Notes: generated from the sequence alone by a model not told the origin. A DNA stretch of 64,000 bases from JAGOJE01 sp964553715 (GCA_964553715.1 CAZKKY010000004.1:1-64000); one strand, 5' to 3'; shown: positions 1 to 10,080, counted from the first letter of the stretch. Numbers and translations are program-made.

Positions 1-379
1 TTTGTCTTAGAGCGTTATTAATGTGGATTAAGATCTCGTGACGACACACCCTAGAGGAATTAGAATCACCAATAGAACCACCATCAACTAATAAAAAACT
101 TTTATTAGAATCAATTTCAAAACTACTGGTAGGAAAAGAAAAAATAATCCCTTCTTCAAAAAAAGCATTATCTTTTATCACTATAATATGCTTATCACCA
201 ATATGAATAACTTTCTTACATTGGATTTGCTTATTAAATAATACATTTAAGGGAACATTTTTCCCCTGGAAATAAGAAAGATTTAATATTAATTGATTTA
301 TAACACAGGACTGATCAAATATATTTGTTCCAGCATAAAGTATTACTTCATTAAATTTTTCAACATTTTCTTCAAACAT
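1..379 (-). CDS. Hypothetical protein, 3' end outside the window
   Basis: An open frame of 126 codons begins with ATG at 379 and runs without a stop past the left edge of the window. The translation begins MFEENVEKFNEVILYAGTN and includes VIHIGDKHIIVIKDNAFFEE and FLLVDGGSIGDSNSSRVCRH. The short beta-rich stretches suggest a folded soluble protein, and there is no signal peptide or membrane segment. The ribosome site is weak (AGAGAAA about nine bases upstream). It follows a possible small gene on the same strand after about 33 bp. I do not recognise the family; secreted-effector or unknown Rickettsiales protein are both possible. Confidence 0.55.
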   Translation of the reverse strand, partial: MFEENVEKFNEVILYAGTNIFDQSCVINQLILNLSYFQGKNVPLNVLFNKQIQCKKVIHIGDKHIIVIKDNAFFEEGIIFSFPTSSFEIDSNKSFLLVDGGSIGDSNSSRVCRHEILIHINNALRQ

Positions 380-412
380 ATAAAATTTTCTCTAAAGAAA
401 TTTATGGTTTAG

Positions 413-691
413 TCATAAATCATCTGGAATAGATCCAACGATAGGTAATGTTGTATATACATGTGTCATATCTACATTTTCTGTAACAACCCCTCTATTT
501 ACGATAATGTTACAATGAAAATGTCTATCTTCTGGACTTTCATTAACACTAGAATTCATCATTGAACTAGCATCTTTATCTAAGAAGTTGAAAATAATAT
601 TATGGATAAATTTAAAAAAGCAACAATCACTAAAGTTGCTATAATTAAAATTACCATGTAGCAATGGGGTATCTTCTCTAGATCTTCGCAT
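413..691 (-). CDS. Small hypothetical protein (doubtful)
   Basis: An ATG-initiated frame of 92 codons on the same strand as the partial gene that follows it. The translation has a Phe/Asn-rich first half (NFNYSNFSDCCFFKFIHNII) and a second half with a beta-like pattern (HFHCNIIVNRGVVTENVDMTHV). There is no clear ribosome site, no recognised motif, and length alone does not separate it from chance in AT-rich DNA. It could be a real short gene ahead of the partial one, or a decayed fragment. Confidence 0.3.
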   Translation of the reverse strand: MRRSREDTPLLHGNFNYSNFSDCCFFKFIHNIIFNFLDKDASSMMNSSVNESPEDRHFHCNIIVNRGVVTENVDMTHVYTTLPIVGSIPDDL

Positions 692-780
692 AGATTTACT
701 AAATTTATGATTTATTGTGGTTCAGTGAAATAGTTTTGTGATATATATACTCTTGTAATCAGCAGCGTCAATCAATAATT

Positions 781-2145
781 TTAGTCTTTTATATTTCTAT
801 AAAATAATTTTGAGATGATAAAGCATATAAGATTAGCTAGGCTTCCTACAAATACACCTTTAAGGGGTGGCATTATTCCCATATATTCCCATATACAAAA
901 TACCAGAAAGCCAACAATCCCAGATATTACAAATGCATTTGTAGGTATTTTTATGTTAAATAAAGCTGCTATTAGTGGAACAAATATTATAGGAGCCCAA
1001 AATCCTCCAGAAAAAACTATAAGATCTACAACATGGTCAAAATTAAGAGCAAGTATAATAGCAAAACTACCAATAATTACAGTAATGATTTTTGCAAGTA
1101 ATAGAAGTAACTTCTGATTTTTAGTATTTGATATAGATCTAAAAATATCGTTAATTACACTAATAGATGCAATGTTAAGATCTGCACTAGCAGTAGATGT
1201 AACTGCAGCAAGTAATCCTACCATAACAAATCCTTTAAGCCCTACTGGTATTATAATATCTATCATATTAGGTATAGCAAATGCAGAACTTTGATCTTTA
1301 TCTATAGTAAAAGCAAGCAGACCATTAATTGTAATACATAATATGAAAAATGCATATATTAAAGATTTAATAATAACAGCTGGCTTTATTTTTGTTGCAT
1401 CTTTATTTATTAAAGCCTGCTGTATAAATGCAGGATAAAATCCCATTACAGAAAAGCTTAAAGTTGTGCAAATTACATCTCTCAATAATGTCCAGTTGTT
1501 TAACATATAATAGCTTGGCTCTATAGACATTGTAAGATTAGAAATACCAATTTTATAAAGACCTGCGATAGTAATAACAGGTATAGCAGCTATCATTGCA
1601 AAGAATTGTAACATATTAGTAGAAATTACAGAATTAAGGCCACCTACAGCCGTAAAAACTATAACAACAATATAACTAAAAATCACCCCATCATTATGCG
1701 CAAACCCTAGTGTATGCTCAAAAATTCTACCACTAACATTAATTTGGGCTGCAATATAACCTATCGATACCAAAAAACTACATATACCACTAATAATACG
1801 GCCAGTATGTCCATAATATTTTACTATTATATCGCCAATACTTATAGCTCCATGATGCTCTATCAATCTTGGAACTACATAAAATGCTATTATTATGTCT
1901 ATAGGGATAGTAAACCACAAACCATATGTAAAAGCAAGATTACGAGAAAATGCTTTTTCTGCTATCCCAAAAGTGGTGCCTCCACCTACTGAAGTTGCAA
2001 AAATAGTCGCTACTAGAAGAAGTATAGTTGCCCTTTTACTGCTAACTTTACCATAGCCTTGAAATGACCCCGATTTAGAACGATAATATATGCCAACGAA
2101 TAATACTAAGAGAAGGTACAATATTATTATAATATTATCTATCAC
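781..2145 (-). CDS. Sodium:solute symporter family transporter
   Basis: A polytopic inner-membrane protein of 454 residues with roughly twelve or thirteen hydrophobic segments, of the SSS family that couples solute uptake to sodium entry. Family-like features include the N-terminal helix followed by YRSKSGSFQGYGKVSSKRA, the conserved glycine-rich segment TSVGGGTTFGIAEKAF in the second helix region, and STASADLNIASISVINDIF late in the protein, which matches the conserved Ser-rich sodium-site helix of SSS proteins. The substrate (proline, pantothenate, another amino acid or a sugar) cannot be read from the sequence. It ends close to full family length and stands alone, about 110 bp downstream of fabI on the same strand. 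Confidence 0.88.
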   Translation of the reverse strand: MIDNIIIILYLLLVLFVGIYYRSKSGSFQGYGKVSSKRATILLLVATIFATSVGGGTTFGIAEKAFSRNLAFTYGLWFTIPIDIIIAFYVVPRLIEHHGAISIGDIIVKYYGHTGRIISGICSFLVSIGYIAAQINVSGRIFEHTLGFAHNDGVIFSYIVVIVFTAVGGLNSVISTNMLQFFAMIAAIPVITIAGLYKIGISNLTMSIEPSYYMLNNWTLLRDVICTTLSFSVMGFYPAFIQQALINKDATKIKPAVIIKSLIYAFFILCITINGLLAFTIDKDQSSAFAIPNMIDIIIPVGLKGFVMVGLLAAVTSTASADLNIASISVINDIFRSISNTKNQKLLLLLAKIITVIIGSFAIILALNFDHVVDLIVFSGGFWAPIIFVPLIAALFNIKIPTNAFVISGIVGFLVFCIWEYMGIMPPLKGVFVGSLANLICFIISKLFYRNIKD

Positions 2146-2253
2146 TAATTGTACCTCTTTAAAATGGAAATTGTTATTCGTCTAGTTTGTATTACTAGAA
2201 GATCATATAGTTTTAATTAAAAAAACTAACAAAAAACTATACATATACAGTTC

Positions 2254-3084
2254 TTATTCCTGGCTAGTTTTTTCTATGTGGTTCATAGCCATTATATTAA
2301 ACCCACTATCTACATAATGTATTTCCCCTGTAACACCAGAGCTTAAATTACTAAGCAAATAAAGGGCTGAACCTGCAACATCTTCTTGTAAAGTATTCCT
2401 TTTCAGAGGCGATGTATTTTCATGTATTTTTAGCATCGTTTTAAAGTCCCCTATCCCACTTGCAGCAAGAGTTCTAATAGGTCCTGCAGAAATAGCATTT
2501 ACCCTAATTCCATTTGGGCCCATGTCATTTGCTAAGTAACGCACACTACATTCAAGAGCAGCCTTTGCAACTCCCATTACGTTATAATAAGGAACCACTT
2601 TCTCTGCTCCATAATAAGATAAAGTAATAATACTACCACCATCTGTCATTAAACTTTCTGCTTTTCTAGCAAGAGCTGTTAAAGAATAACAAGAAACATT
2701 CATAGAATTTAAGAAATTACCCAAAGAAGTATCTATATACCGACCTCTTAATTCATTTTTATCAGCAAAAGCTATAGCATGAACTAGAAAATCAATTTTG
2801 CCCCATTTGGATTTTAGTGTATCAAATAGACTATCTACTGAAGATTCATCAGTTACATCACACTTAATAACAGTATCGCATCCTATTTCTTCAGCCAAAG
2901 GCATGATGCGTTTTTCTAAAATTTCACCCTGATATGTAAAAGCAAGCTCTGCACCATGAGCGCTTGCAATCTGGGCAATATACCAAGCAATAGAAGAGCT
3001 ATTAGCAATACCAGTAATTAAACCTCTCTTACCTTTTAATAACGAACCTTCTGGAAAAACAACTTGCTTCTCTTCACTAGACAT
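2254..3084 (-). CDS. fabI: Enoyl-[acyl-carrier-protein] reductase (NADH), FabI
   Basis: FabI catalyses the last reduction in each round of type II fatty-acid elongation in the cytosol, using NADH. The 276-residue protein has the FabI-type nucleotide-binding start GKRGLITGIANSSSIAWYIA, rather than the TGxxxGIG of ordinary SDR enzymes, and the catalytic Tyr-x6-Lys pair in YYNVMGVAKAALE. The conserved VRYLANDMGPNGIRVNAISAGPIRTLA segment follows, in two parts separated by no insertion. The start is supported by AAGGAGAA seven bases upstream of the ATG. It lies 42 bp downstream of lon on the same strand and may be cotranscribed. Length and motifs are normal for the family. Confidence 0.95.
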   Translation of the reverse strand: MSSEEKQVVFPEGSLLKGKRGLITGIANSSSIAWYIAQIASAHGAELAFTYQGEILEKRIMPLAEEIGCDTVIKCDVTDESSVDSLFDTLKSKWGKIDFLVHAIAFADKNELRGRYIDTSLGNFLNSMNVSCYSLTALARKAESLMTDGGSIITLSYYGAEKVVPYYNVMGVAKAALECSVRYLANDMGPNGIRVNAISAGPIRTLAASGIGDFKTMLKIHENTSPLKRNTLQEDVAGSALYLLSNLSSGVTGEIHYVDSGFNIMAMNHIEKTSQE

Positions 3085-3126
3085 ATAATTCTCCTTATAT
3101 TATTTTCAAATCTCACAGTGTTTAAC

Positions 3127-5454
3127 TCAAGCATTAGTTGCTAAAGCTATATCTATTACTTCACTTGCAAGACTAACGGGCCTGATTTCTAGATTAGATT
3201 TTATACTATCTGGTATATCTTTCAAATCTTTTAAGTTATCTTGAGGAATAATTACTGTTTTAATACCACCACGACTAGCAGCAAGTAATTTCTCTTTCAG
3301 TCCCCCTATAGGAAGAACATTACCTCTTAAAGTAATTTCTCCTGTCATAGCTACAGTTCTTTTTACAGGACGATTAGTCATAAGCGAAACTATTGTGGTA
3401 AATATCGCTATTCCAGCTGAAGGGCCATCCTTAGGAGTTGCTCCTTCAGGAACATGAATATGTAAGTCATGATTTTTATAATATTCACCTTTAAGACCGT
3501 ATTTTGCTCCATTAGATAAAAAGTAACTATATGCGGCCTGAGTAGATTCTTTCATTACATCACCTAATTTACCTGTAGCTTTAATATCGCCTTTACCTGG
3601 TATGCTTACTGCTTCTATAGTAAGCAGCTCTCCTCCGACTTCAGTATAAGCAAGACCAGTGGTAGCACCTATTTGATCTTTTTCTTCCATAAAACCAAAT
3701 TTATATTTTCTTACACCTAAGTAACCCTCAAGATCAGAGGACGTAATAACTATAGTCTTGATGTTCTGGTCAGATAAAATTTTACGCAATGCCTTCCGTA
3801 CTAATGTGCCAATATTGCGCTCTAAATTACGCACACCAGATTCTCTTGTATAATATCTTATAATATCTAAAACAGCTGCATCTTCGATAAAAAATTCACT
3901 TTCTTGCATGTTATGTTCTTTAATTTGCTTAGGTATAAGATATTTTTTTGCTATTTGCATTTTTTCATCTTCTATATAGCCAGAAAGATTTATGACTTCC
4001 ATTCGGTCTAACAATGGTCTTGGCAAATTAAGAGAATTTGCAGTAGCAATAAACATTACGTCTGAAAGATCATATTCGACCTCTAAATAATGATCACTAA
4101 ATGATTTATTCTGCTCTGGATCTAAAGCTTCAAGCAAAGCAGATGCTGGATCACCCCTAAAATCAGAACTCATTTTATCAATTTCATCAAGTAACATAAC
4201 TGGATTATCAGTTTTACTCTTCTTAAGCAAAGATATTATTTTACCTGGCATAGCGCCTAAATATGTTTTACGATGCCCTCTTATTTCAGCTTCATCACGG
4301 ACTCCGCCAAGAGCAAATTTACAATATTTCCGTCCAACAGCATCTGCTATAGACTTAACAAGAGATGTCTTTCCAACACCAGGAGGACCTACAAAGCAAA
4401 GTATAGGACCCTTTATAGTTTTGGCTCTTTGAAGTATAGCCAGATGATCTAATATTCTTTCTTTAATTTTCTCTAGCCCGTAGTGATCTCTATCTAGAAT
4501 ATTCTCAGCACTTACTATATCAATTTTAGCTCTTGTTTTCTTCCCCCATGGCATATTAAGTAATGTTTCTAAGTGATTTCTCACCACAGAAGTTTCTGCA
4601 GCCATAGGTTGCATCATTCGCAATTTTTTTATTTCAGATTCAGCTTTTTCTCTAGCATCCTTAGAAAGCTTTGTAGCCTTCATTTTTTTCTCAAGATCTC
4701 CTATCTCCGATTTATCATCTCCCCCTTGACTGAGCTCTTGTTGAATAACTTTCATTTGTTCGTTTAAAAAATATTCTCTCTGATTTTTTTCAATTTTTTG
4801 TTTTACTTTATTTTGAAAGTTATTTTCTGTATTAATTAATGAAATATCTGATTCTATTAGTTCTATAATTTTATTAAATTTATCAAAAACATTCGATATT
4901 TCTAGTAAACTCTGCTTTTTGTCTACACTACAAGTTAAATGAGATGAGATCAAATTCATTAAATGAACTAAGTTTTCTTGATCAGAAATTGCTTGTAATA
5001 CATCTTGGTTAATTTTCTTATTTACATTCGCATATGATCTAAATCTCTCTTGCAATTGTTCAACAGCAATTTTTGCTCTAGTAGTATCATGAACATCTTC
5101 CTCTGACATAATGCTATATTCAGCAGAAAAGAAACCTGAAGTATTGAGAATCGAATGAATTTGTGCTCTCTTAGTGACTTCTACGATTATTTTTAAAGTA
5201 CCATCTGGCAAAGTTACAGTTTGTAATATTTTGGCTAAAACACCCACTTTATATATATCATTAGGTGTTGGATCATCCAAACTTTGATTTTTTTGAGCAA
5301 CAAAAAGGATGTTAACACCATTACTTGTAGTATATTGAGGCGTAGATAATGCTCTTAAAGATTTTTCTCTACCTATAAAAATAGGAGATATCACACCTGG
5401 AAACAACACTATATCTTTAAGTGGAAGCAAAGGAAGGAAGTGAAAACTATTCAT
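3127..5454 (-). CDS. lon: ATP-dependent protease Lon (LonA type)
   Basis: Lon is a cytosolic hexameric AAA+ serine protease that removes misfolded and short-lived regulatory proteins. The 775-residue protein has the full LonA layout: an N-terminal substrate-binding LAN domain (LPLLPLKDIVLFPGVISPI), a central coiled segment, the AAA+ module with Walker A GPPGVGKT near residue 354 and Walker B MLLDEIDKM, and the C-terminal protease domain. The catalytic serine is in PKDGPSAG (Ser679) and the catalytic lysine is in GGLKEKLLAA. It is divergently arranged with the dehydratase-like gene at 5569, and fabI follows it on the same strand. Nothing is missing. Confidence 0.97.
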   Translation of the reverse strand: MNSFHFLPLLPLKDIVLFPGVISPIFIGREKSLRALSTPQYTTSNGVNILFVAQKNQSLDDPTPNDIYKVGVLAKILQTVTLPDGTLKIIVEVTKRAQIHSILNTSGFFSAEYSIMSEEDVHDTTRAKIAVEQLQERFRSYANVNKKINQDVLQAISDQENLVHLMNLISSHLTCSVDKKQSLLEISNVFDKFNKIIELIESDISLINTENNFQNKVKQKIEKNQREYFLNEQMKVIQQELSQGGDDKSEIGDLEKKMKATKLSKDAREKAESEIKKLRMMQPMAAETSVVRNHLETLLNMPWGKKTRAKIDIVSAENILDRDHYGLEKIKERILDHLAILQRAKTIKGPILCFVGPPGVGKTSLVKSIADAVGRKYCKFALGGVRDEAEIRGHRKTYLGAMPGKIISLLKKSKTDNPVMLLDEIDKMSSDFRGDPASALLEALDPEQNKSFSDHYLEVEYDLSDVMFIATANSLNLPRPLLDRMEVINLSGYIEDEKMQIAKKYLIPKQIKEHNMQESEFFIEDAAVLDIIRYYTRESGVRNLERNIGTLVRKALRKILSDQNIKTIVITSSDLEGYLGVRKYKFGFMEEKDQIGATTGLAYTEVGGELLTIEAVSIPGKGDIKATGKLGDVMKESTQAAYSYFLSNGAKYGLKGEYYKNHDLHIHVPEGATPKDGPSAGIAIFTTIVSLMTNRPVKRTVAMTGEITLRGNVLPIGGLKEKLLAASRGGIKTVIIPQDNLKDLKDIPDSIKSNLEIRPVSLASEVIDIALATNA

Positions 5455-5494
5455 AATAAATTATACCCAATTTTATCTACATTTCAGTCTTATG

Positions 5495-5522
5495 TTGACT
5501 GTACCATCCTACAACATATAAT
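5495..5522 (+). promoter_or_regulatory. Sigma-70-type promoter for the dehydratase-like gene
   Basis: TTGACT and TATAAT are separated by 16 bp. This gives a predicted transcript start about 40 nt ahead of the ATG at 5569. The match is close to consensus but is judged by eye in AT-rich DNA. Confidence 0.55.
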
Positions 5523-5568
5523 CCTATAGTTTTATAAATTCAAGTAGTAGTAAATTAAATAGGTCAAT

Positions 5569-6570
5569 ATGCCAATAAATATTCAATCTCCAAATAATAT
5601 TGAAGGAGCTTATGAAAGAATAAAACCCTATTTACATAAAACACCTATCATATCTTCAGAAACTTTAAACGAAATGATAGGACACAAAGTATATTTTAAA
5701 GCCGAGTCCCTTCAAAAAACTGGAGCTTTTAAGGTAAGAGGATGTCTAAACCACCTTCTCTCATTAAAAGAAGAATCCATGCTTCCAAGTAAAGTAGTAG
5801 CATATAGTACTGGTAACCATGGTATAGGACTTGCTTTTGCTTCAAGATTACTTGGAATATCAGCTAGAATATATTTACCAGAAAATACGGCTCATGTAAA
5901 AAAACAAGCAGCAAAATATTACGGCGCAGAAGTGATTTATACTAAAACTCGCTTAGAAGCAGAACTCTTAAGCAAAAAAGATGAAGAAAACGGGTTCTAC
6001 TATATGCATCCTTCAGATAGTGATGCAACAATTGCAGGCGCTGGCACAGCTTGTTACGAAGCCTTAACTCAGCTAGATTTTCTCCCAGATGCTATTTTCG
6101 CATCTTGTGGCGGGGGAGGATTATTATCAGGAACATATCTCGCTAAAGAATTTTTATCACCAAATTCATTACTATTCGGCACAGAGCCTGAAATAGCCAA
6201 TGATGCATATCTATCTATTAAGCAAGGAAGTATTTTTAGGTTTCTTGAATCTCCAAATACTATCGCAGACGGTCTTAGAACGCTTGGAATATCAAATCGA
6301 ACATTTGAATATTTAAAAAAACTCGATGGTTTTTATTTATCAGATGAAGAACCTATTTATTATTGGACTGCATGGCTTATTCATTTACTTAAAATAGAAT
6401 GCGAACCATCAGCAGCACTTAACATGGTAGGACTACAAAAATGGGCATCAAAACAAACTTCTCCGAAACGCATATTAGTAATGATATCAGGTGGTAATAT
6501 AGACCCCTATTTATATAGGAAAATATGGAAAGAAGATTATTTACTAAAAGCCCCATCTTCTTCAATTTAA
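5569..6570 (+). CDS. Threonine/serine dehydratase-like PLP enzyme
   Basis: A 333-residue member of fold-type II pyridoxal-phosphate enzymes (threonine ammonia-lyase, serine dehydratase or serine racemase group). The PLP-binding lysine is in KAESLQKTGAFKVRG near residue 54, followed by the substrate loop STGNHGIGLA, the Gly-rich phosphate-binding loop ASCGGGGLLSG, and a late MISGGNID that matches the family's C-terminal cofactor contact. It lacks the regulatory ACT domain of biosynthetic IlvA, so a catabolic or racemase role is more likely. It is monocistronic, divergent from lon, and followed by a repeat-rich intergenic region. Confidence 0.85.
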   Translation: MPINIQSPNNIEGAYERIKPYLHKTPIISSETLNEMIGHKVYFKAESLQKTGAFKVRGCLNHLLSLKEESMLPSKVVAYSTGNHGIGLAFASRLLGISARIYLPENTAHVKKQAAKYYGAEVIYTKTRLEAELLSKKDEENGFYYMHPSDSDATIAGAGTACYEALTQLDFLPDAIFASCGGGGLLSGTYLAKEFLSPNSLLFGTEPEIANDAYLSIKQGSIFRFLESPNTIADGLRTLGISNRTFEYLKKLDGFYLSDEEPIYYWTAWLIHLLKIECEPSAALNMVGLQKWASKQTSPKRILVMISGGNIDPYLYRKIWKEDYLLKAPSSSI

Positions 6571-6609
6571 AATGAAGAATTGTAAAGCTCTAAAACCACG
6601 TTGTAATTA

Positions 6610-6915
6610 TATGAGAAACTGGTTCACTTCGCTTCGCTCGTGATGACAAGAGGATGGACTCGTGATGACAGGGGTATGTTTGTGATGACAAGACCCATAA
6701 CCGTCATTGCGAGGAGCCTATCAAAACACAAACCGTCATTGCGAGCGAAGCGTGGCAATCTAGTATTTCTTATTTTTCCTGGATTGCTTCAGGCTAATGC
6801 CTTCGCAATGACGTAATCCCCAGCCGTCATTGCGAGGAGCTCCGCTCCGCGGCAATCTATAAGCCTGGATCACTTCGCTTCGCTCGTGATGACGGGAGGG
6901 ATATGCTCAGTGATG
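6610..6915. repeat. Cluster of palindromic intergenic repeats
   Basis: This stretch is clearly more GC-rich than its surroundings and is made of related copies of a short palindromic family. TCACTTCGCTTCGCTCGTGA occurs near 6624 and again near 6870. CCGTCATTGCGAGGAGC or CCGTCATTGCGAGCGAAGC begins near 6701, 6732 and 6824. An inverted copy, GGATTGCTTCAGG through CGCAATGACG, lies at 6781-6813. The copies near 6733 and 6813 face each other and could form a hairpin. The motif resembles the CGTCATTGCGAG...GCAATCC repeats seen between genes in many bacterial genomes. No coding sequence is visible. Confidence 0.8.
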
Positions 6916-7080
6916 ACCTGCACAGTAGTACATCTCTAGCACTATATATCTTCAGATAGTTTTGACCCCTCAATTTTTAGCAAACAAAAACCTGTATAGC
7001 AAGATGATTTCTGCAAAATCATTTAGGATCAAAAATTTTTTGGGTTTTTATAGATATATTATAGACCTTGGCAATAAATG

Positions 7081-8373
7081 CTATTGGCTTAATATAATGT
7101 CATTAGCCTTATACCACTCGGGTGAATTTGGAGTAAGTTTAGATGCTGCAAATTTTGCCATTGCTTTAGCCTCTTTGATTTTTCCTTGTTTGAATAACCT
7201 AATTGCGTTATACAATGAGCTTCGCCCATCGTCTCCAGATTTACCATAAGCTACAGATAAAAAGTACAATGGCACTAAATTATTTTGATCTTTTTGATAT
7301 GACGATTTCAAGTCATCTATAATCTCAGGATAAATCTTTTGATCATTTATCACATTAAGCATAACAATTGCTTTACTAAGTCTTATCATATCGTCATTAG
7401 GTAGTAGAGATGCAGCTTTTTGATAACTTACATAGCATTCTTTTCTACCAAACTCAAATAACATCTGACCTTTTAGTTCATGATAATAAGGATCATTCGG
7501 CCTTAATGCTATTAGAGAATCTATCAATGAAATTGCTTTGTCAATTTGACCTTTGCGGAATGATATTATTGTTTCTACATATTTATCTATCTCATTATTA
7601 CCTGATTTTGGAACATTATCAGAAAGAGAGGTTGTAAAAGCAGCAAGTTTATATGCTGCTCTTCTAAAGTTATAAGAAATTTTAGCAGAAGTCGTAGGTG
7701 ATTTATATTTTGAATTTCGTACGAATAATGAAACAGCACTTATTCTTTCCTGACTCAAGGGATGAGTAGTATCATATGGGAATAGATGATCAGAAGTATC
7801 ATTTGCATTAAGAAAATTAAGCAGTTTGAGAAGTCCTAAAGCGCTATTTCCTGATTTTTCTAAAAGCTGTAGAGCAGATTGATCTGCAGAAGCTTCATAT
7901 ACCCTAGAAGAGCCTAGATTTGCGCTATATGCTGTATTAACACCACCACCTAAAATAGCCATACCTATTGCAGGGTTACCTGCAATAGCACTAACAAGAC
8001 CAAGGGCAATAGAGCCTGAAGCAAATTTTTCGTTAGATTCGAAATCTTCTATTTTTCTAAGAACATGATGTCCTAAAATATGTCCCATTTCATGTGCAAC
8101 AACACCTCTTAACACTTCAGCATCTGGAAAGATTGTTATTAATCCACTATTTATAAATATCTCTTCTCCTCCTGCAGTGAAAGCATTTATTTTATTATCT
8201 GATAAAATATGAATTTTTAGAGTTCGTAATCCAGACACCCTTATCAATGGCATTATAACTTCAGATATTGCATTTTCTACTTCTGAATCTCTAACTATAA
8301 TACTACTGCAATAACCCTGTACTGATGAAAAAAGTAAAAGACTAATGAGTATTTTGTTTAAAATATTTTTCAT
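7081..8373 (-). CDS. M48-family metalloprotease with TPR-like C-terminus (BepA/YfgC-like)
   Basis: An exported zinc protease of about 430 residues. The chosen start (ATG at 8373) places a typical signal peptide, [20 protein letters not shown], at the N-terminus; two ATGs further upstream add a hydrophilic extension. The zinc motif is [10 protein letters not shown], followed by the Glu-containing [17 protein letters not shown] that supplies the third ligand. The second half (about residue 245 on) is a helical repeat region with [21 protein letters not shown] and similar TPR-like units, as in periplasmic BepA, which helps outer-membrane protein assembly and quality control. It overlaps the end of fdxA by 32 bp. 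Confidence 0.88.
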   Translation of the reverse strand: MKNILNKILISLLLFSSVQGYCSSIIVRDSEVENAISEVIMPLIRVSGLRTLKIHILSDNKINAFTAGGEEIFINSGLITIFPDAEVLRGVVAHEMGHILGHHVLRKIEDFESNEKFASGSIALGLVSAIAGNPAIGMAILGGGVNTAYSANLGSSRVYEASADQSALQLLEKSGNSALGLLKLLNFLNANDTSDHLFPYDTTHPLSQERISAVSLFVRNSKYKSPTTSAKISYNFRRAAYKLAAFTTSLSDNVPKSGNNEIDKYVETIISFRKGQIDKAISLIDSLIALRPNDPYYHELKGQMLFEFGRKECYVSYQKAASLLPNDDMIRLSKAIVMLNVINDQKIYPEIIDDLKSSYQKDQNNLVPLYFLSVAYGKSGDDGRSSLYNAIRLFKQGKIKEAKAMAKFAASKLTPNSPEWYKANDIILSQ

Positions 8374-8668
8374 ATTTATCATGTTCGTCTTTATATCTAT
8401 CGGCATCTGGTATAGGTTTTTGACTGGATGTAATTCTAGGCCATATAGCAGAAAATTCTTTTGCCCTTTCTACCCATAAAAGGTTTTCCTGAGTTTCAGG
8501 CGCTATAGCGTTTATTGGACATTCTGCCTCGCATACTCCGCAATCTATACATTCATCAGGATTGATAACTAGCATAAGCTCACCCTCATGAAAGCAACTC
8601 ACAGGGCACACATCTACACAATCTGTATATTTGCATTTAACGCAAGCATCAGTTACTACAAAAGTCAT
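8342..8668 (-). CDS. fdxA: Seven-iron ferredoxin FdxA
   Basis: A small cytosolic electron carrier of 108 residues. The N-terminal half holds the cysteines for one [3Fe-4S] and one [4Fe-4S] cluster: [15 protein letters not shown] followed by [16 protein letters not shown]. The C-terminal extension with [18 protein letters not shown] is typical of the alphaproteobacterial FdxA type rather than of short clostridial ferredoxins. The gene overlaps the 3' end of ccmC by 20 bp and the start of the protease gene by 32 bp, so the four genes from pgeF to the protease are almost certainly one transcript. Confidence 0.95.
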   Translation of the reverse strand: MTFVVTDACVKCKYTDCVDVCPVSCFHEGELMLVINPDECIDCGVCEAECPINAIAPETQENLLWVERAKEFSAIWPRITSSQKPIPDADRYKDEHDKYEKYFKQNTH

Positions 8669-9359
8669 TCTCTCTCCTTAAATTACTAATTAATTTCCTA
8701 GTTCTTATTATTAATATAGTGATAAAATAAAATATACAAGACAAAAACATTGTAATCAGTGGTTGTATCATTTGCCCGTCTATTGTAGGCCCTCCTATCC
8801 TTAATATACTCGCTGGTTGATGCAGGCTATTCCAAATATCTACTGAAAATTTTACGATAGGAATATTAACAGTACCAATTAATGCTACAACAGATGCAGG
8901 TTTTTCAGATCTCATAATATTATCTGCAGAATTTACTATAACTATATAGCTTATATATAAAAGAAATAACACAAACATAGATGTTAATCTTGCATCCCAA
9001 ACCCACCATGTTCCCCACATTGGTTTACCCCATAAGGATCCTGTAACTAATGTAATAAGAGCAAATAAGCATCCAATAGGTGCTGCAGATACGGCCAAAA
9101 AGTAAGATAATGTAGTTTTCCATACAATTGAAGAAATACTACATAATGCTATAAAGAGATATATAAATAGAGCCATCCAAGCAGAAGGTACATGTATATA
9201 CATCATACGTACCATATCTCCTTGCTGATAATCTGGTGGAGAGTTAAAAAAAGACAAATATATAGCTATTACAAAAAATATTATCGAAACAAAAGCACTA
9301 AATGGTAAAATTTTTGAAGAAAAATTCATAAAATTATAAGGGCTTAAATATTTCAGCAT
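8649..9359 (-). CDS. ccmC: Heme exporter protein CcmC
   Basis: CcmC is the inner-membrane heme-handling protein of cytochrome c maturation system I; it loads heme on CcmE in the periplasm. The 236-residue protein has six hydrophobic segments and the tryptophan-rich heme motif [13 protein letters not shown] near residue 119. A flanking histidine is in [14 protein letters not shown]. The first ATG (9359) is preferred because [10 protein letters not shown] ahead of the first helix resembles Rickettsiales homologues. It overlaps pgeF by 7 bp and fdxA by 20 bp. Other ccm genes are not in the window. Confidence 0.95.
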   Translation of the reverse strand: MLKYLSPYNFMNFSSKILPFSAFVSIIFFVIAIYLSFFNSPPDYQQGDMVRMMYIHVPSAWMALFIYLFIALCSISSIVWKTTLSYFLAVSAAPIGCLFALITLVTGSLWGKPMWGTWWVWDARLTSMFVLFLLYISYIVIVNSADNIMRSEKPASVVALIGTVNIPIVKFSVDIWNSLHQPASILRIGGPTIDGQMIQPLITMFLSCIFYFITILIIRTRKLISNLRRENDFCSN

Positions 9360-10078
9360 GGCTTTATCATAATAGTTGATAACAAATTACCAGAGTAATC
9401 TTCATTTGCATGGAAAGATCTTCTCCTACTATGATATTTTTCTATATTAGAATAAGTATCCTCATTATGGCCATCTATAATATTATTTACGCCACAAGTT
9501 TTTAGCTTATGAATTACATATCCTGGTAAATCAAATAAGAATTTATCACTTTTTTCTGTTTGTTTAAAAAAAACATCATTTGTTATGAGCTCAGATAAGA
9601 AATCTTGACGAAATTCTTCTGAAACTTCATATGAATTTTGCGTTATCGAAGGCCCTATTATAGCAGTAATCTCAGATGCCCCTATTTCTTTCATATTATC
9701 TATTACATTTTTTATAAGATTACTTCTTGCACTTTTCCACCCACAATGAGCTGCCGCAATAGTATTGCTAAATGAACAATAAAGCAACACAGGAACGCAA
9801 TCTGCCGTGATAATACCTAGGGCGATATTTGGTCTATTTGTTATTAGAGCATCTGCTACTGGCTCATTGCCAAAGTCATATCTATCCTTTACTACATACA
9901 GAGTCTGGCCATGTACTTGATTTACTAAAGCTAAAAAATCTACACCTAATGTCTTTTCTATAACATCTCTATTAAGCTTAGCCTCATTGTTTGAAACGTC
10001 ATTTTTTTTGAAATATTTTCCATTAGATCCTTGGAAAGATTTATCAAAAAATCTATAATTTATTTCATAATTAAGCAA
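9353..10078 (-). CDS. pgeF: Peptidoglycan editing factor PgeF / YfiH-family protein
   Basis: A 241-residue member of the YfiH (DUF152, formerly 'polyphenol oxidase' or laccase-like) family. The metal-binding residues are visible: His in VNQVHGQTLY, Cys in GIITADCVPVLLY and His in AAAHCGWKSARSNL. Bacterial YfiH has been linked to removal of misincorporated residues from peptidoglycan precursors, and eukaryotic relatives act on purine nucleosides; which activity applies here is unknown. It is the first gene of a tightly overlapping minus-strand block with ccmC, fdxA and the M48 protease, and its ATG is 2 bp from the ATG of the divergent gene at 10081. Confidence 0.9.
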   Translation of the reverse strand: MLNYEINYRFFDKSFQGSNGKYFKKNDVSNNEAKLNRDVIEKTLGVDFLALVNQVHGQTLYVVKDRYDFGNEPVADALITNRPNIALGIITADCVPVLLYCSFSNTIAAAHCGWKSARSNLIKNVIDNMKEIGASEITAIIGPSITQNSYEVSEEFRQDFLSELITNDVFFKQTEKSDKFLFDLPGYVIHKLKTCGVNNIIDGHNEDTYSNIEKYHSRRRSFHANEDYSGNLLSTIMIKPC

Positions 10079-10080
10079 TC

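Noticed and set aside
2146..2253. Hairpin with ATAGTTTT/AAAACTAT arms downstream of fabI
   Set aside because: AT-only arms with a long loop are expected by chance in this composition; too weak to call a terminator.
6610..6915. CRISPR array
   Set aside because: The repeats are palindromic, differ in length and orientation, and are not separated by equal-length unique spacers; no cas genes are near.
6962..7249. A 95-residue plus-strand frame after the repeat cluster
   Set aside because: Most of it overlaps the M48 protease gene on the other strand and no ribosome site or family is visible.
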